A stretch of 64,000 bases of DNA from Amycolatopsis nalaikhensis (GCF_030264295.1 NZ_CP127173.1:1371501-1435500), one strand, 5' to 3'; counted from the first letter of the stretch, positions 50,659-58,993 are shown. Numbers and translations are program-made. Notes: a model not told the origin generated them from the sequence alone.

Positions 50659-51120
50659 GTGACGCACATCGTCTTCGTCTGCTCCGGCAACATCTGCCGC
50701 TCCCCGATGGCCGAGCTGGTGTTCCGCGCCCGGCTCGAGGATGCCGGCCTCGCCGATGCCGTCCGCGTGACCAGCGCCGGGACCGGGCCCTGGCACGCTG
50801 GGGAGCCCGCCGACAAGCGCGCCCGCGCGACCCTGAAAGCGCACGGCTACCCGACTTCGCACGTCGCCTCCGAGGTCTCCGATGAGGACCTGGGCGCCGA
50901 CCTCCTGCTGGCCGCCGACGAAGGGCACGCCGAGTTCCTGCGGGCCCGCGTCGACGATCCGGCGAAGGTGCGGCTGCTGCGGTCGTTCGACCCGTCGGCG
51001 CCCGAGGGGGCCGAGGTCCCGGACCCGTACTACGGCGGCGACGATGGCTTCGAGGACGTCCTCGGCATGATCGAGCGCGCCGTGCCCGGTTTGCTGGATT
51101 GGGTGCGTTCGCGGGGGTAG
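50659..51120 (+). CDS. Low-molecular-weight protein-tyrosine phosphatase
   Basis: This 153-residue LMW-PTP has the P-loop CSGNICRS with nucleophile Cys8 and Arg14 right after the first strand, the SAGTGPWH segment, and the general acid in DPYYGG near residue 122. It hydrolyses phosphotyrosine in the cytosol; actinobacterial members (PtpA-like) act on signalling or capsule proteins. GTG 50659 gives the canonical N-terminus. Longer forms starting in the duplicated repeat are less likely. No tyrosine kinase is adjacent. SURF1 follows after 60 bp. Confidence 0.93.
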   Translation: MTHIVFVCSGNICRSPMAELVFRARLEDAGLADAVRVTSAGTGPWHAGEPADKRARATLKAHGYPTSHVASEVSDEDLGADLLLAADEGHAEFLRARVDDPAKVRLLRSFDPSAPEGAEVPDPYYGGDDGFEDVLGMIERAVPGLLDWVRSRG

Positions 51121-51180
51121 CGGTCACATCCGGCGGAGGTCGGCGGGCGCCCGCGGCGGGGCACGGCCTACCGTGGTGGG

Positions 51181-52014
51181 GTGCGGTTGCGGTTCCTGCT
51201 CCGGCCCGGGTGGCTGGCTCTGACGGTGGTGGTGTTCACCTTCGCCGTCTGCTGCTTCACGCTGCTTTCGCCGTGGCAGTTCAGCCGGAACACCGAACGC
51301 GAGCAGCAGAACGCCGCCCTGGAGGCCTCCTTCACCGCCGCGCCGCTGCCGCTGAACCAGCTGCTGCCGCCGGGGACCGTGCCCGACCAGCACACCGAAT
51401 GGCACCTCGTCTCGATCACCGGCCAGTACCTGCCGGACAAGGAGGTCGTCGCGCGGCTGCGGACGGTCCAGGGTGAGGGTGCCTTCGAGGTGCTGACGCC
51501 GCTGCGGACCACCGACGGCACGGTCGTGCTGATCGACCGCGGGTACGTCCGGCTCGACAGCAAGTCCGGCGCGCTGCCGTTCGCGCCGGCGCCGGGCGGG
51601 ACCGTGCAGGTCACGGCCCGCGTCCGCGCCGACGAGACCGACCCGAAGAACCGCGACGCGTTCGCCGACGCCTCGACGGGCGGGCGGCTGCAGAGCTACG
51701 TCGTCGACTCGCGGGTCGTCGCGCGGGCGGGCAAGCTCGACATCCGGCCGGGGTACTTCCAGCTCGACAACGGCCAGCCCGGCGTGCTCGGCGCGTTGCC
51801 GCTGCCGCAGACCGACTCGGGACCGTTCCTGTCGTACGCATTGCAGTGGATCGCGTTCGGCGCGATGGCCCTGCTGGGCTGGCTGTACTTCACCGTCCGC
51901 GAGCTGAAGCCGGGTGGTGCGCTGACGACGCCGTCGACCGAGAAGGTCCGCCGCAAGTCCGTCGCGGAGATCCTGGCCGAGGACGAGTACGCGGAAAGTG
52001 GCCATCAGCAATAG
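51181..52014 (+). CDS. SURF1-family cytochrome oxidase biogenesis protein
   Basis: This 277-residue membrane protein has the two-helix SURF1 layout: helix 1 at about 11-30, a large extracytoplasmic domain (35-215; SPWQFSRNTERE, VLIDRGYVRLD) and helix 2 at about 220-240, then a basic cytoplasmic tail. SURF1 assists heme a insertion into aa3-type cytochrome c oxidase. The GTG at 51181 is chosen because it opens the basic N-terminus directly before helix 1. The CtaG-like gene at 5.6 kb belongs to the same process but is not linked. Confidence 0.92.
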   Translation: MRLRFLLRPGWLALTVVVFTFAVCCFTLLSPWQFSRNTEREQQNAALEASFTAAPLPLNQLLPPGTVPDQHTEWHLVSITGQYLPDKEVVARLRTVQGEGAFEVLTPLRTTDGTVVLIDRGYVRLDSKSGALPFAPAPGGTVQVTARVRADETDPKNRDAFADASTGGRLQSYVVDSRVVARAGKLDIRPGYFQLDNGQPGVLGALPLPQTDSGPFLSYALQWIAFGAMALLGWLYFTVRELKPGGALTTPSTEKVRRKSVAEILAEDEYAESGHQQ

Positions 52015-52063
52015 GCCGGAAATGGCCCTGGGGCAAGGCCACTTGCGGTGCTGAACTGGTCGC

Positions 52064-52681
52064 ATGTTGATCCACCCGTGGGACGCGGCCCGTGACGACG
52101 CCGAGTGGCGGGAGTGGCTGTCCGAGCACGATTTCGGCCAGCTGATCGCGGGCGGCGCGGGCCGGGACCTGCCAGTGGTGACACCGGCGCACTTCGCGTT
52201 CGACGGCGACCGCACGGTGGTCACGCACCTGGCCCGGCCGAACCCGATCTGGCCGCTGCTGGAGGAGCACCCGAGGGCGCTGCTGACGGTGGTCGACGAC
52301 TACACGTACATCCGGGCGGACTGGAACACCCCGGCGGACCCGGAGCACGGAGTGCCGACGTCGTACTACGCGACGGTGCAGCTCGAGGGCGACGTCCGGC
52401 TGGTCGACGACCCGGCGGCGAAGGCCGAGCTGCTGGACCGGCAGCTGAGGCACTTCGAGCCGGACGGGGCGCGGGCCGAGGTGAGCGCGACGGAGGCCCC
52501 GGACCGGCGGCTGCTGCCGGGGATCCGCGGGATCGAGTTCACGATCACGGGGGTGCGGGCGAAGTTCAAGTTCGGCGGGAACAAGGGGGCCGAGGACCGG
52601 GAACGGATCGGGGCGCGGCTCGCGGAGCGGGGCGGGCGGCTGGATCAGGCTGCTTTGGGGCAGTTGCGCCGCCGCGGCTGA
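52064..52681 (+). CDS. PaiB-type FMN-binding negative regulator-like protein
   Basis: This is a 205-residue split-barrel flavin-binding-like protein. It has family landmarks LPVVTPAHFAFD, VVTHLARPNPIWPLL, TYIRADWN, the PTSYYATVQLEGDVRLVDD strand pair, and IRGIEFTITGVRAKFKFGGNK near the end. PaiB was named as a repressor in Bacillus, but many homologues lack DNA-binding evidence and may be flavin oxidoreductases. The gene is monocistronic. Its distal region leads to the 52.83-kb palindrome. Confidence 0.85.
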   Translation: MLIHPWDAARDDAEWREWLSEHDFGQLIAGGAGRDLPVVTPAHFAFDGDRTVVTHLARPNPIWPLLEEHPRALLTVVDDYTYIRADWNTPADPEHGVPTSYYATVQLEGDVRLVDDPAAKAELLDRQLRHFEPDGARAEVSATEAPDRRLLPGIRGIEFTITGVRAKFKFGGNKGAEDRERIGARLAERGGRLDQAALGQLRRRG

Positions 52682-52833
52682 GAGGCCCGGCCCCCGCCCT
52701 TCCCTTGGGGGGCGTCCCCTTGGCCAGTCTATCGGCGACGGCCGACAAAACCGGCGCGAAGCGGCCTCGGCGGCGCAGTTGTCCACATCCGCCGCGCCCT
52801 GGGGAAGAGTCAGGGCGACGACCGGGCGTGCGA
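52682..52833. other. Spacer with a DnaA-box-like 9-mer
   Basis: No gene is seen in this GC-rich spacer. TTGTCCACA (52779-52787) equals the actinobacterial DnaA box on the plus strand and is flanked by CGGCGG/CCGCCG. It is a single copy, so no origin is implied. Confidence 0.35.
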
Positions 52834-52888
52834 CGTCGCGAATGACTCATTGGGGACCATGGACGTCCCGAATGAGTCATTCGCGACG
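52834..52888. terminator. Inverted pair of ATGAGTCAT-type repeat units
   Basis: Perfect 18-bp arms (52834-52851 and 52871-52888; core GTCGCGAATGACTCATT) flank a 19-bp spacer whose ends also pair. Seen differently, two 23-bp units (52835-52857, 52865-52887) are inverse copies with one mismatch. It lies between the convergent PaiB-like and cobD genes, probably ending both transcripts. Confidence 0.65.
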
Positions 52889-52932
52889 CCACCGCCGCCC
52901 ACACGACAAGCCGCGGCCGGGCCCCGAGCACC

Positions 52933-53823
52933 TCAGCGCGACCGGCGCCAGAACCCAGCCACCACGGCCAGCACCACGGAAGTCACCCCGGCCAGCCACC
53001 CGACAACCCGCGACAGCTCCACAGCCCGCGTCACATGCCCGGCATCCGGGTTCCGCCCAACCCCGAGCACTGGCAGCTCAGCCACCCCGTGCGGGTAAAC
53101 GGTCCGCCCCCCGACCCGAATCTCCAATGCCCCGGCGAAAGCCGCCTCGACCCGTCCGGCATTGGGGCTGGGATGAGCGATCGTGTCCCGCCGCCAAGCC
53201 CGCCAAGCCCCACCAGCCGAGCCACCGACCACCGGGGCCGCCAGCACGGTCAACCCCGCGGCAACCCGCGTCGGCACCAGGTGAACCAGCTCATCGAGCC
53301 GGTCGATCGCCCAATGCCCCTGACGCCCCACCCGGGCGCGGCGCAACAAGCTGGCCGCCCGCGCGCCCACCAAACCCGGCACGCCGGCAACCGCACCCCA
53401 GACCAACGGAGCCACCACCGCATCGGAAGTGTTCTCCGCCAAAGTCTCCACGGAGGCCCGGGAAAGCCCCACTAAATCAAGACTGTCGGCGACCCGCGGG
53501 TCCAGTTCGGACAGTGTCGCGCGAGCGGGTTCGAAGCGGCACTCCTCCAGATCCCGAGCCAGCTCCGTGCCCTGCAACGCCAGCCCGGCCGCGCCAAGCA
53601 CAGCCCACGTCGACACTGCCGTCGCCGTGGCCTGGACCACCGGACGCCCGCGCCCCGCGCGCTCCAGCAGCAGCCCGCCGACTACCAAAGCTCCCGCCAG
53701 CGCCGCGCCCCGACGCTGTGACAACCGGCGGAACGCCGTCACCGGAGGTCGACGGCGGGCGTCGCCGAGGGCGCCGTCGGCCGCCACACCCAACACCAGT
53801 CCGATCGCGCGCGCCGCGCTCAC
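52933..53823 (-). CDS. cobD: Adenosylcobinamide-phosphate synthase CobD/CbiB
   Basis: This is a 296-residue inner-membrane enzyme that attaches aminopropanol (or its phosphate) to adenosylcobyric acid in cobalamin synthesis. Family motifs are present: SRDTV-like SLDLVGLSRASVETLAENTSDAVVAPL (about 118-146), RQGHWAIDRLDELVHLVPTR, and DTIAHPSPNAGRVEAAFAGAL near residue 220. There are about four or five membrane helices. No other cob gene lies nearby. The GTG/ATG start cannot be refined. It reads away from the GntR gene in the same direction with a 41-bp gap. Confidence 0.94.
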   Translation of the reverse strand: MSAARAIGLVLGVAADGALGDARRRPPVTAFRRLSQRRGAALAGALVVGGLLLERAGRGRPVVQATATAVSTWAVLGAAGLALQGTELARDLEECRFEPARATLSELDPRVADSLDLVGLSRASVETLAENTSDAVVAPLVWGAVAGVPGLVGARAASLLRRARVGRQGHWAIDRLDELVHLVPTRVAAGLTVLAAPVVGGSAGGAWRAWRRDTIAHPSPNAGRVEAAFAGALEIRVGGRTVYPHGVAELPVLGVGRNPDAGHVTRAVELSRVVGWLAGVTSVVLAVVAGFWRRSR

Positions 53824-53864
53824 CCGTGCCCCCCGGCGGAAGAAACGTCCAGTACCCGACGAGG

Positions 53865-54557
53865 CTACTCGACCAGTGCCGCGATCTCGTCCCGCGCCTG
53901 CACCACGATGTCCCGCATCGCCCGTTCCGCCCGGTCCGCCTCACCCCCGGCCACCGCCGCGGCCACCTCCGCGTGCAGCGCCACCGCCTCCGGCTGCGGC
54001 TCCGGGGGCATCAGGCCGTGCCCCGTCCGGCCGGTCAGCACCTCCGCGACCACCTCGGACAGCTGCGCGAACATCGGGTTCCGCGACGCCGACAGCAGCA
54101 GGTCGTGGAACGCGATGTCGAACTCGAGGAACGTCGTGAGGTCGCGGGCGCGGGCCGTCCGCGCCAGCCGCTCGGCCAGCGCGCCGAGGCGGCCGCGCTC
54201 CTCCGGCGTCGCCCGCAGGGCCGCGTACCGCGCCGCGCACGGCTCGATCGCCGACCGCAGCTCGTTCAACGTCGCCAAGGCCGCCGGGCGGGCCGGGCCG
54301 TCGAGCTGCCAGCGGATCAGCCGCGGGTCGTAGTGGTTCCACTCCCCCGGCTCCCGCACCGTCACCCCGACGCGGCGCTTGCTGCTCGTCAGCCGCATCG
54401 TCTCGAGGACCCGGACGACTTCGCGCGCCACCGTCCGCGAAGCACCGAAGCGCTCCTGAAGCTCTTCGGACCGCAGCACCGTGCCCGGGGCCAGCGCCCC
54501 GTTGGCGATCGCCGCGCCCAGTTCGTCCAGTACCTGCTCGTGCCTCACCCGTCCCAA
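53865..54557 (-). CDS. GntR/FadR-type regulator of the gluconate operon
   Basis: This 230-residue protein has an N-terminal winged helix (about 8-70; LRSEELQERFGASRTVAREVVRVLE, wing SSKRRVGVTV). An FCD effector domain follows, with metal-binding-type residues in FDIAFHDLLLSAS and LHAEVAAAV. It is divergent to gluconokinase and gntP; two identical palindromes lie in the 94-bp gap. This is the classic layout of a gluconate-responsive repressor. Release by gluconate or 6-phosphogluconate is inferred from family precedent. Confidence 0.9.
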   Translation of the reverse strand: MGRVRHEQVLDELGAAIANGALAPGTVLRSEELQERFGASRTVAREVVRVLETMRLTSSKRRVGVTVREPGEWNHYDPRLIRWQLDGPARPAALATLNELRSAIEPCAARYAALRATPEERGRLGALAERLARTARARDLTTFLEFDIAFHDLLLSASRNPMFAQLSEVVAEVLTGRTGHGLMPPEPQPEAVALHAEVAAAVAGGEADRAERAMRDIVVQARDEIAALVE

Positions 54558-54577
54558 CCTAGCCGTCTGACTCGATT

Positions 54578-54609
54578 AAGTAGTACTTCATCTTGAATAA
54601 GTAGTACTT
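54578..54609. promoter_or_regulatory. Two direct AAGTAGTACTT operators, 21 bp apart
   Basis: The 11-bp odd palindrome AAGTAGTACTT occurs at 54578-54588 and 54599-54609, with centres two helical turns apart. The surrounding DNA is AT-rich against a GC-rich background. This geometry suits two GntR dimers on the same helix face, controlling both the regulator and the gluconate genes. Confidence 0.7.
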
Positions 54610-54651
54610 TTGAGTTTCACTCACCTGAGCACAACGAAGTGGGAGGTGCGG

Positions 54652-55146
54652 ATGACCGTCATCGTGGTGATGGGCGTGTCAGGCTCCGGGAAGACGACGA
54701 TCGGCACGGCGCTGGCGAACGCGCTGGGCGTCGAGTACGCCGAAGCGGACACGTTCCACCCGAAAGCCAACATCGACAAGATGACCGCGGGGCACCCGCT
54801 GACCGACGAGGACCGCGCCCCCTGGCTCGAGGCCATCGCCGGCTGGATCCGCGAGCACCAGGCGACCGGCGGCGTCGTGACGTCGTCCGCGCTCAAGCGC
54901 CGCTACCGCGACGTGCTGAGAACCGGCGGCGACGTCTGGTTCGCGCACCTGCACGGCCCGCGTGCCCTCCTCGCCCAGCGCATGACGACGCGCACGGGCC
55001 ACTTCATGCCGGTGTCGCTGCTGGACTCCCAGCTGGCCGACCTGGAACCCCTCGAGCCGGACGAGCCCGGCGCGATCTTCGACATCGGCGGCACTCCCCA
55101 GGAGATCACCGAAGCCGCCCTGACCGCTTTCCGGGAGCACGTGTGA
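54652..55146 (+). CDS. gntK: Gluconokinase
   Basis: This 164-residue P-loop kinase phosphorylates D-gluconate to 6-phosphogluconate for the pentose phosphate pathway. It shows Walker A GVSGSGKT at 8-15, EADTFHPKANIDKMTAG (substrate site), VTSSALKRRYRDVLR and RTGHFMPVSLLDSQLADLE, all typical of GntK. The ATG at 54652 has GGGAGG at the right spacing; longer upstream forms would run through the operator. It overlaps the permease gene by GTGA. Confidence 0.95.
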   Translation: MTVIVVMGVSGSGKTTIGTALANALGVEYAEADTFHPKANIDKMTAGHPLTDEDRAPWLEAIAGWIREHQATGGVVTSSALKRRYRDVLRTGGDVWFAHLHGPRALLAQRMTTRTGHFMPVSLLDSQLADLEPLEPDEPGAIFDIGGTPQEITEAALTAFREHV

Positions 55147-56510
55147 ACACCGTCCTCGCCGCCGGCTGGACCGGCCACGACACCCGCCTGATCGGCGCGA
55201 CCCTCCTCGCGATCGCCGTCATCGTCGTGCTGATCACGAAGGTGAAGCTGCACCCGTTCCTGTCGCTGGTGCTCGGCTCGCTCGTGCTCGGCCTGACCGC
55301 CGGGATGCCGATCACCGACGTGATCAAGAAGTTCTCCGCCGGGGTGGGCAGCACCATCGCGTCCGTCGGCATCCTCATCGCCCTCGGCGCCATGCTCGGC
55401 AAGCTGCTGGCCGACTCCGGTGGCGCCGACCAGATCGTCGACACCGTGCTCGGCAAGGCCCGCGGCGCCGCGTTGCCGTGGGCGATGGCGCTGGTCGCCG
55501 CGCTGATCGGGTTGCCGATGTTCTTCGAGATCGGCCTCGTCATGCTCATCCCCGTCGTGCTGCTCGCGGCCAAGCGCACCGGCAAACCGCTGATGCTGGT
55601 GGGGATCCCGGCCGTCGCCGGGCTGTCGGTGCTGCACGGCCTCGTCCCGCCGCACCCCGGCCCGCTCGCGGCGGCGGGTGCCCTCAACGCGAACGTCGGG
55701 ATCACGCTGGCGTTCGGCCTGCTCGTCGGCATCCCGACGGTGATCGTCGCGGGCCCGCTGTTCGGCAAGGTCGCCGCGCGCCTGGTGCCGGAGGCGCAGC
55801 CGCCGGAGCGCCTGATCCCGGAACGCGCCGACACGGACAAGCCGCGGCCGAGCTTCGCCGCGACGCTCACGACGGTGCTGCTGCCCGTCGTGCTCATGCT
55901 CGCGAAGGCACTCTCGGACATCCTGCTGGGCAAGGACACGCAGGCCCGCAAGATCCTCGACTTCGTCGGCGACCCGCTGATCGCGCTGCTCGCCGCGGTC
56001 CTGGTGGGCATGGTGCTGCTCGGCCGCCCGGCCGGGCTCGGCCGCGAGAAGCTGTCCACTGTGGTCGGTGACTCGCTGGGCCCGATCGCCGGGATCACCC
56101 TGATCGTCGGCGCGGGCGGCGGGTTCAAGCAGACCCTGGTCGACGCCGGCGTCGGCGACGTCATCACCGGCCTGGCCAAGGACGCGCACCTGTCCCCGCT
56201 GCTGCTCGGCTGGCTGGTCGCGGTGGCGATCCGGTTGGCGACGGGCTCGGCGACGGTCGCCACGGTCTCGGCGGCGGGCATCGTCGCCCCGCTGGCCGCG
56301 GGCATGGACCCGTCGCACAGCGCGCTGCTCGTGCTGGCCATCGGCGCCGGTTCGCTGTTCTTCTCGCACGTCAACGACGCCGGGTTCTGGCTGGTCAAGG
56401 AGTACTTCGGGCTGTCGGTCGGGCAGACGCTGAAGAGCTGGTCGGTGATGGAGACGCTGATCTCCGTGGTCGCGATCGCGCTGATTCTCCCCCTCTCCCT
56501 CGTCGTTTAG
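55143..56510 (+). CDS. gntP: Gluconate:H+ symporter of the GntP family
   Basis: This 455-residue permease has about twelve membrane helices. Family segments include KLHPFLSLVLGSLVLGLTAGMP, a GLPMFFEIGLVMLIPVV helix, GLSVLHGLVPPHPGPLAAAGAL and a closing SHVNDAGFWLVKEYFGLS. It imports gluconate or a related sugar acid for the kinase encoded just upstream. Its GTG start overlaps the gntK stop. The regulator and the paired operators complete a compact three-gene regulon. Confidence 0.95.
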   Translation: MNTVLAAGWTGHDTRLIGATLLAIAVIVVLITKVKLHPFLSLVLGSLVLGLTAGMPITDVIKKFSAGVGSTIASVGILIALGAMLGKLLADSGGADQIVDTVLGKARGAALPWAMALVAALIGLPMFFEIGLVMLIPVVLLAAKRTGKPLMLVGIPAVAGLSVLHGLVPPHPGPLAAAGALNANVGITLAFGLLVGIPTVIVAGPLFGKVAARLVPEAQPPERLIPERADTDKPRPSFAATLTTVLLPVVLMLAKALSDILLGKDTQARKILDFVGDPLIALLAAVLVGMVLLGRPAGLGREKLSTVVGDSLGPIAGITLIVGAGGGFKQTLVDAGVGDVITGLAKDAHLSPLLLGWLVAVAIRLATGSATVATVSAAGIVAPLAAGMDPSHSALLVLAIGAGSLFFSHVNDAGFWLVKEYFGLSVGQTLKSWSVMETLISVVAIALILPLSLVV

Positions 56511-56579
56511 GTGTCGAATGGCGGCGAGCCCGTTCGTAGCCGAGGTGAAGGACCGTCTTCACCACCGAGGGAGTTCGCC

Positions 56580-56939
56580 ATGAAGCAGTACCTGCTCGCC
56601 GTCCAGTTCGACGAAAGCGCGCCGCCGGAGCCGGAGGAGGACGTGCTGGCGATGATGGCGCGCACGGGGAAGGTCACCGACGAGATGAAGGCCGCCGGCG
56701 CGTGGGTGTTCGTCGGCGGCCTGGAGCACTCGCACGCGTCCACGGTCGTGCGCGCTTCGAGCGGCGGGGCGACGACGATCACCGACGGCCCGTTCGCCGA
56801 GACGAAGGAGCAGCTCGGCGGGTTCTGGGTGATCAACGCCGAGAACCTCGACGAGGCGCTGACCTGGGCCGAGAAGTGCTCGCTGGCGTGCGGGCAGCCG
56901 ATCGAGGTGCGCCCGTTCGACGACGGCTCGCGCCGCTGA
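56580..56939 (+). CDS. YCII-related DGPF-domain protein
   Basis: This 119-residue small alpha/beta protein has the diagnostic ITDGPFAETKEQLGGFWVI motif (D69-G-P-F72) and ends in SLACGQPIEVRPF. DGPF proteins are nearly always encoded beside ECF42 sigma factors, with which they may interact; their activity is unknown. GAGGGAG precedes the ATG at 56580. The stop overlaps the sigma gene's ATG by one base, so translation is coupled. It lies 69 bp downstream of gntP, but probably has its own promoter. Confidence 0.9.
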   Translation: MKQYLLAVQFDESAPPEPEEDVLAMMARTGKVTDEMKAAGAWVFVGGLEHSHASTVVRASSGGATTITDGPFAETKEQLGGFWVINAENLDEALTWAEKCSLACGQPIEVRPFDDGSRR

Positions 56940-58120
56940 TGGACCTCGACGACGTCTACCGCGCGGAGTACGGCCGGTGCGTCGCGACGCTGACGCGCCT
57001 CCTCGGCGACATCGGGCTCGCCGAGGAGGCCGTGCAGGACGCGTTCGCGATCGCCGTCCAGAAGTGGGCGGAGGAGCTGCCGCCCAACCCCGGCGCGTGG
57101 ATCGTGACCACCGCGCGGAACCGGGCGATCGACCGCCTGCGCCGGGAGTCCACCCGGGAGGCCCGCCACGCGCAGGCGTTGCTGCTCAGCCAGCCCGACG
57201 AGCCACGAGAGGTGGGCCCGGTGCGTGACGACCAGCTCCGCATGATCTTCACCTGCTGCCACCCGGCGCTGTCCCCGTTGGCGCAGACGGCGTTGACGTT
57301 GCGCCTGCTCGGCGGGCTCGAGGTGCCCGAGATCGCCCGGGCCTACCTGGTGCCGGAGGCGACGATCTCCCAGCGGATCGTCCGCGCGAAGAAGAAGATC
57401 CGCGACGCGGGCATCCCCTACCGCGTGCCCGGCGAGGCCGAGCTCCCCGACCGGCTGGCCCCGGTGCTGACCGTGCTCTACCTGGTGTTCAACGAGGGGT
57501 ACGCGTCGACGTCGGGCGAGCTGCTGCGGACGGACCTGTGCCTGGAGGCGATCCGGCTGGCGCGGGCGCTCGCCGAGCTGATGCCCGACGAGCCGGAGGT
57601 CCTCGGCCTGCTGGCGCTGCTGCTGCTCACCGAGGCGCGGCGGCCCGCGCGGGTGGGGCGCTCGGGCGAGCTGGTGCCGCTCGCCGAGCAGGACCGGTCG
57701 TTGTGGAACCGCGAGCTGATCGCCGAGGGGCACGACCTCGTGCGGCGGTGCCTGCGGCGCAACCAGCCGGGGCCGTACCAGCTGCAGGCCGCGATCAACG
57801 CCGTGCACACGGACGGGCCGTCGACCGACTGGACGCAGGTGCTCGCCCTCTACGACCAGCTGTGGCAGCGGACGCCGACGCCGATCGTGGCGCTCAACCG
57901 CGCGGTCGCCGTCGCCGAGGTGCACGGCCCCGCGGTCGCGCTGGCCGTCGTCGACGAGCTGGACCTGCCGGGCTACCACCTCCTGCCCGCCACCCGCGCG
58001 GACCTGCTCGCCCGGCTGGGGCGCACGGACGAGGCCGTCGCCGCCTACGACGAAGCGATCGCCTTGGCCACCAACGACACCGAACGGACCTTCCTGGAGT
58101 CGAAGCGCGACCGCCTCTGA
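56939..58120 (+). CDS. ECF42-type sigma factor with C-terminal TPR-like extension
   Basis: This 393-residue protein has sigma region 2 (about 5-70; LLGDIGLAEEAVQDAFAIAV, WIVTTARNRAIDRLRRE) and region 4 (about 95-160; LAQTALTLRLLGGLEVPEIA). The family signature LFNEGY-like LVFNEGYASTSGE and a helical C-terminal domain of about 220 residues follow. This long form is the ECF42 group, which has no anti-sigma; the extension and the DGPF partner are thought to control it. ATG 56939 shares its A with the upstream stop. The downstream ArsR pair is possibly a separate unit. Confidence 0.92.
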   Translation: MDLDDVYRAEYGRCVATLTRLLGDIGLAEEAVQDAFAIAVQKWAEELPPNPGAWIVTTARNRAIDRLRRESTREARHAQALLLSQPDEPREVGPVRDDQLRMIFTCCHPALSPLAQTALTLRLLGGLEVPEIARAYLVPEATISQRIVRAKKKIRDAGIPYRVPGEAELPDRLAPVLTVLYLVFNEGYASTSGELLRTDLCLEAIRLARALAELMPDEPEVLGLLALLLLTEARRPARVGRSGELVPLAEQDRSLWNRELIAEGHDLVRRCLRRNQPGPYQLQAAINAVHTDGPSTDWTQVLALYDQLWQRTPTPIVALNRAVAVAEVHGPAVALAVVDELDLPGYHLLPATRADLLARLGRTDEAVAAYDEAIALATNDTERTFLESKRDRL

Positions 58121-58127
58121 GCACTCG

Positions 58128-58157
58128 TTGACATGTGACCTTTTGGTCACCTATTCT
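58128..58157 (+). promoter_or_regulatory. Strong promoter with embedded operator; leaderless arsR start
   Basis: TTGACA (58128-58133) and TATTCT (58152-58157) with an 18-bp spacer form a near-consensus promoter. The perfect palindrome GTGACCTTTTGGTCAC (58135-58150) fills the spacer. Transcription should start about 58164-58165, exactly at the GTG codon, implying leaderless mRNA. Repressor binding would block RNA polymerase directly. Confidence 0.7.
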
Positions 58158-58164
58158 CTTCGAC

Positions 58165-58488
58165 GTGCCCGACGACGACCTGGTGTTCAAGGCGCTGGCG
58201 GATCCGACCCGCCGGTTCCTGCTCGACCTGCTCTTCGAGCGTGACGGCCGCACGCTCACCGAGCTGGAGACCCAGGTGGAGATGACCCGCTTCGGCGTCA
58301 TGAAGCACCTGAAGCTCCTCGAAGAAGCCGGACTCGTCGTCGCGCGCAAGGAAGGCCGCGAGAAGCGGCACTTCCTCAACCCCGTCCCGATCCGGCAGAT
58401 CCACGACCGGTGGATCGACAAGTACACCGAGCGCCGGGTCACCGCGCTCCTCGACCTCAAAACCGAGCTGGAAGGCGAAGAACCATGA
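58165..58488 (+). CDS. ArsR-family winged-helix regulator
   Basis: This 107-residue protein has an ArsR fold: FKALADPTRRFLLDLLFERDGRTLTELETQ (helices 1-3) and MTRFGVMKHLKLLEEAGLVVARKEGREKRHFLNP (recognition helix and wing). No Cys metal site is present, so it belongs to the non-metal group that pairs with SRPBCC proteins. I prefer GTG 58165 because the longer form starting at 58135 would begin upstream of the -10 box. It is coupled to the next gene by ATGA. It probably represses its own two-gene operon through the promoter palindrome. Confidence 0.9.
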   Translation: MPDDDLVFKALADPTRRFLLDLLFERDGRTLTELETQVEMTRFGVMKHLKLLEEAGLVVARKEGREKRHFLNPVPIRQIHDRWIDKYTERRVTALLDLKTELEGEEP

Positions 58489-58988
58489 CGAACACCGTGC
58501 AGGTCCACCGCGTCTACATCAAGGCCACCCCGGAGCGGATCTGGGAAGCCATCACCAAGCCCGAGTGGACGCAGAAGTACGGCTACACCGGCCTCGCCGA
58601 CTACGACCTCAAGCCGGGCGGCAAGCACCGCACCCGGCCGACGCGGGAGTTCATCGACGCGGGCTTCACCGGCGACCTCGTCGACGGCGAGGTCCTCGAA
58701 GCCGACCCGCCGCGCAAGCTCGTCGTCACCTGGAAGCTGTTGATGAGCCCCGAAGTCGCCGACGAGCCGTACACGACGCTCACCTACGACATCGAGGAAA
58801 CGAAGACCGCGGGCACCAGACTCACCATCACCCACGACGTCACCGGCGCGCCGAACACCGCCGCTCTCGTGAGCGGGCAACTGGAAGACGTCAACGCCGG
58901 GCCCGGCGAGAACGCCGGTGGCGGCTGGAGCTGGATCCTCTCGGACCTCAAGTCCCTGCTGGAAACCGGCGAGATCCTGGCGTCCTGA
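58485..58988 (+). CDS. SRPBCC/AHSA1-type protein
   Basis: This 167-residue START-like (Bet v1-fold) protein has an IKATPERIWEAITKPEWTQKYG opening, a DLKPGGKHRTRP strand pair, ADPPRKLVVTWKL, and a long C-terminal helix SWILSDLKSLLETGEIL. Members bind hydrophobic ligands or act as Hsp90-activator-like proteins. The pairing with an ArsR regulator is a common actinobacterial module, in which the SRPBCC protein may hold the inducing ligand. The ligand is unknown. The gene ends at a long hairpin. Confidence 0.9.
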   Translation: MTNTVQVHRVYIKATPERIWEAITKPEWTQKYGYTGLADYDLKPGGKHRTRPTREFIDAGFTGDLVDGEVLEADPPRKLVVTWKLLMSPEVADEPYTTLTYDIEETKTAGTRLTITHDVTGAPNTAALVSGQLEDVNAGPGENAGGGWSWILSDLKSLLETGEILAS

Positions 58989-58993
58989 GGGGT

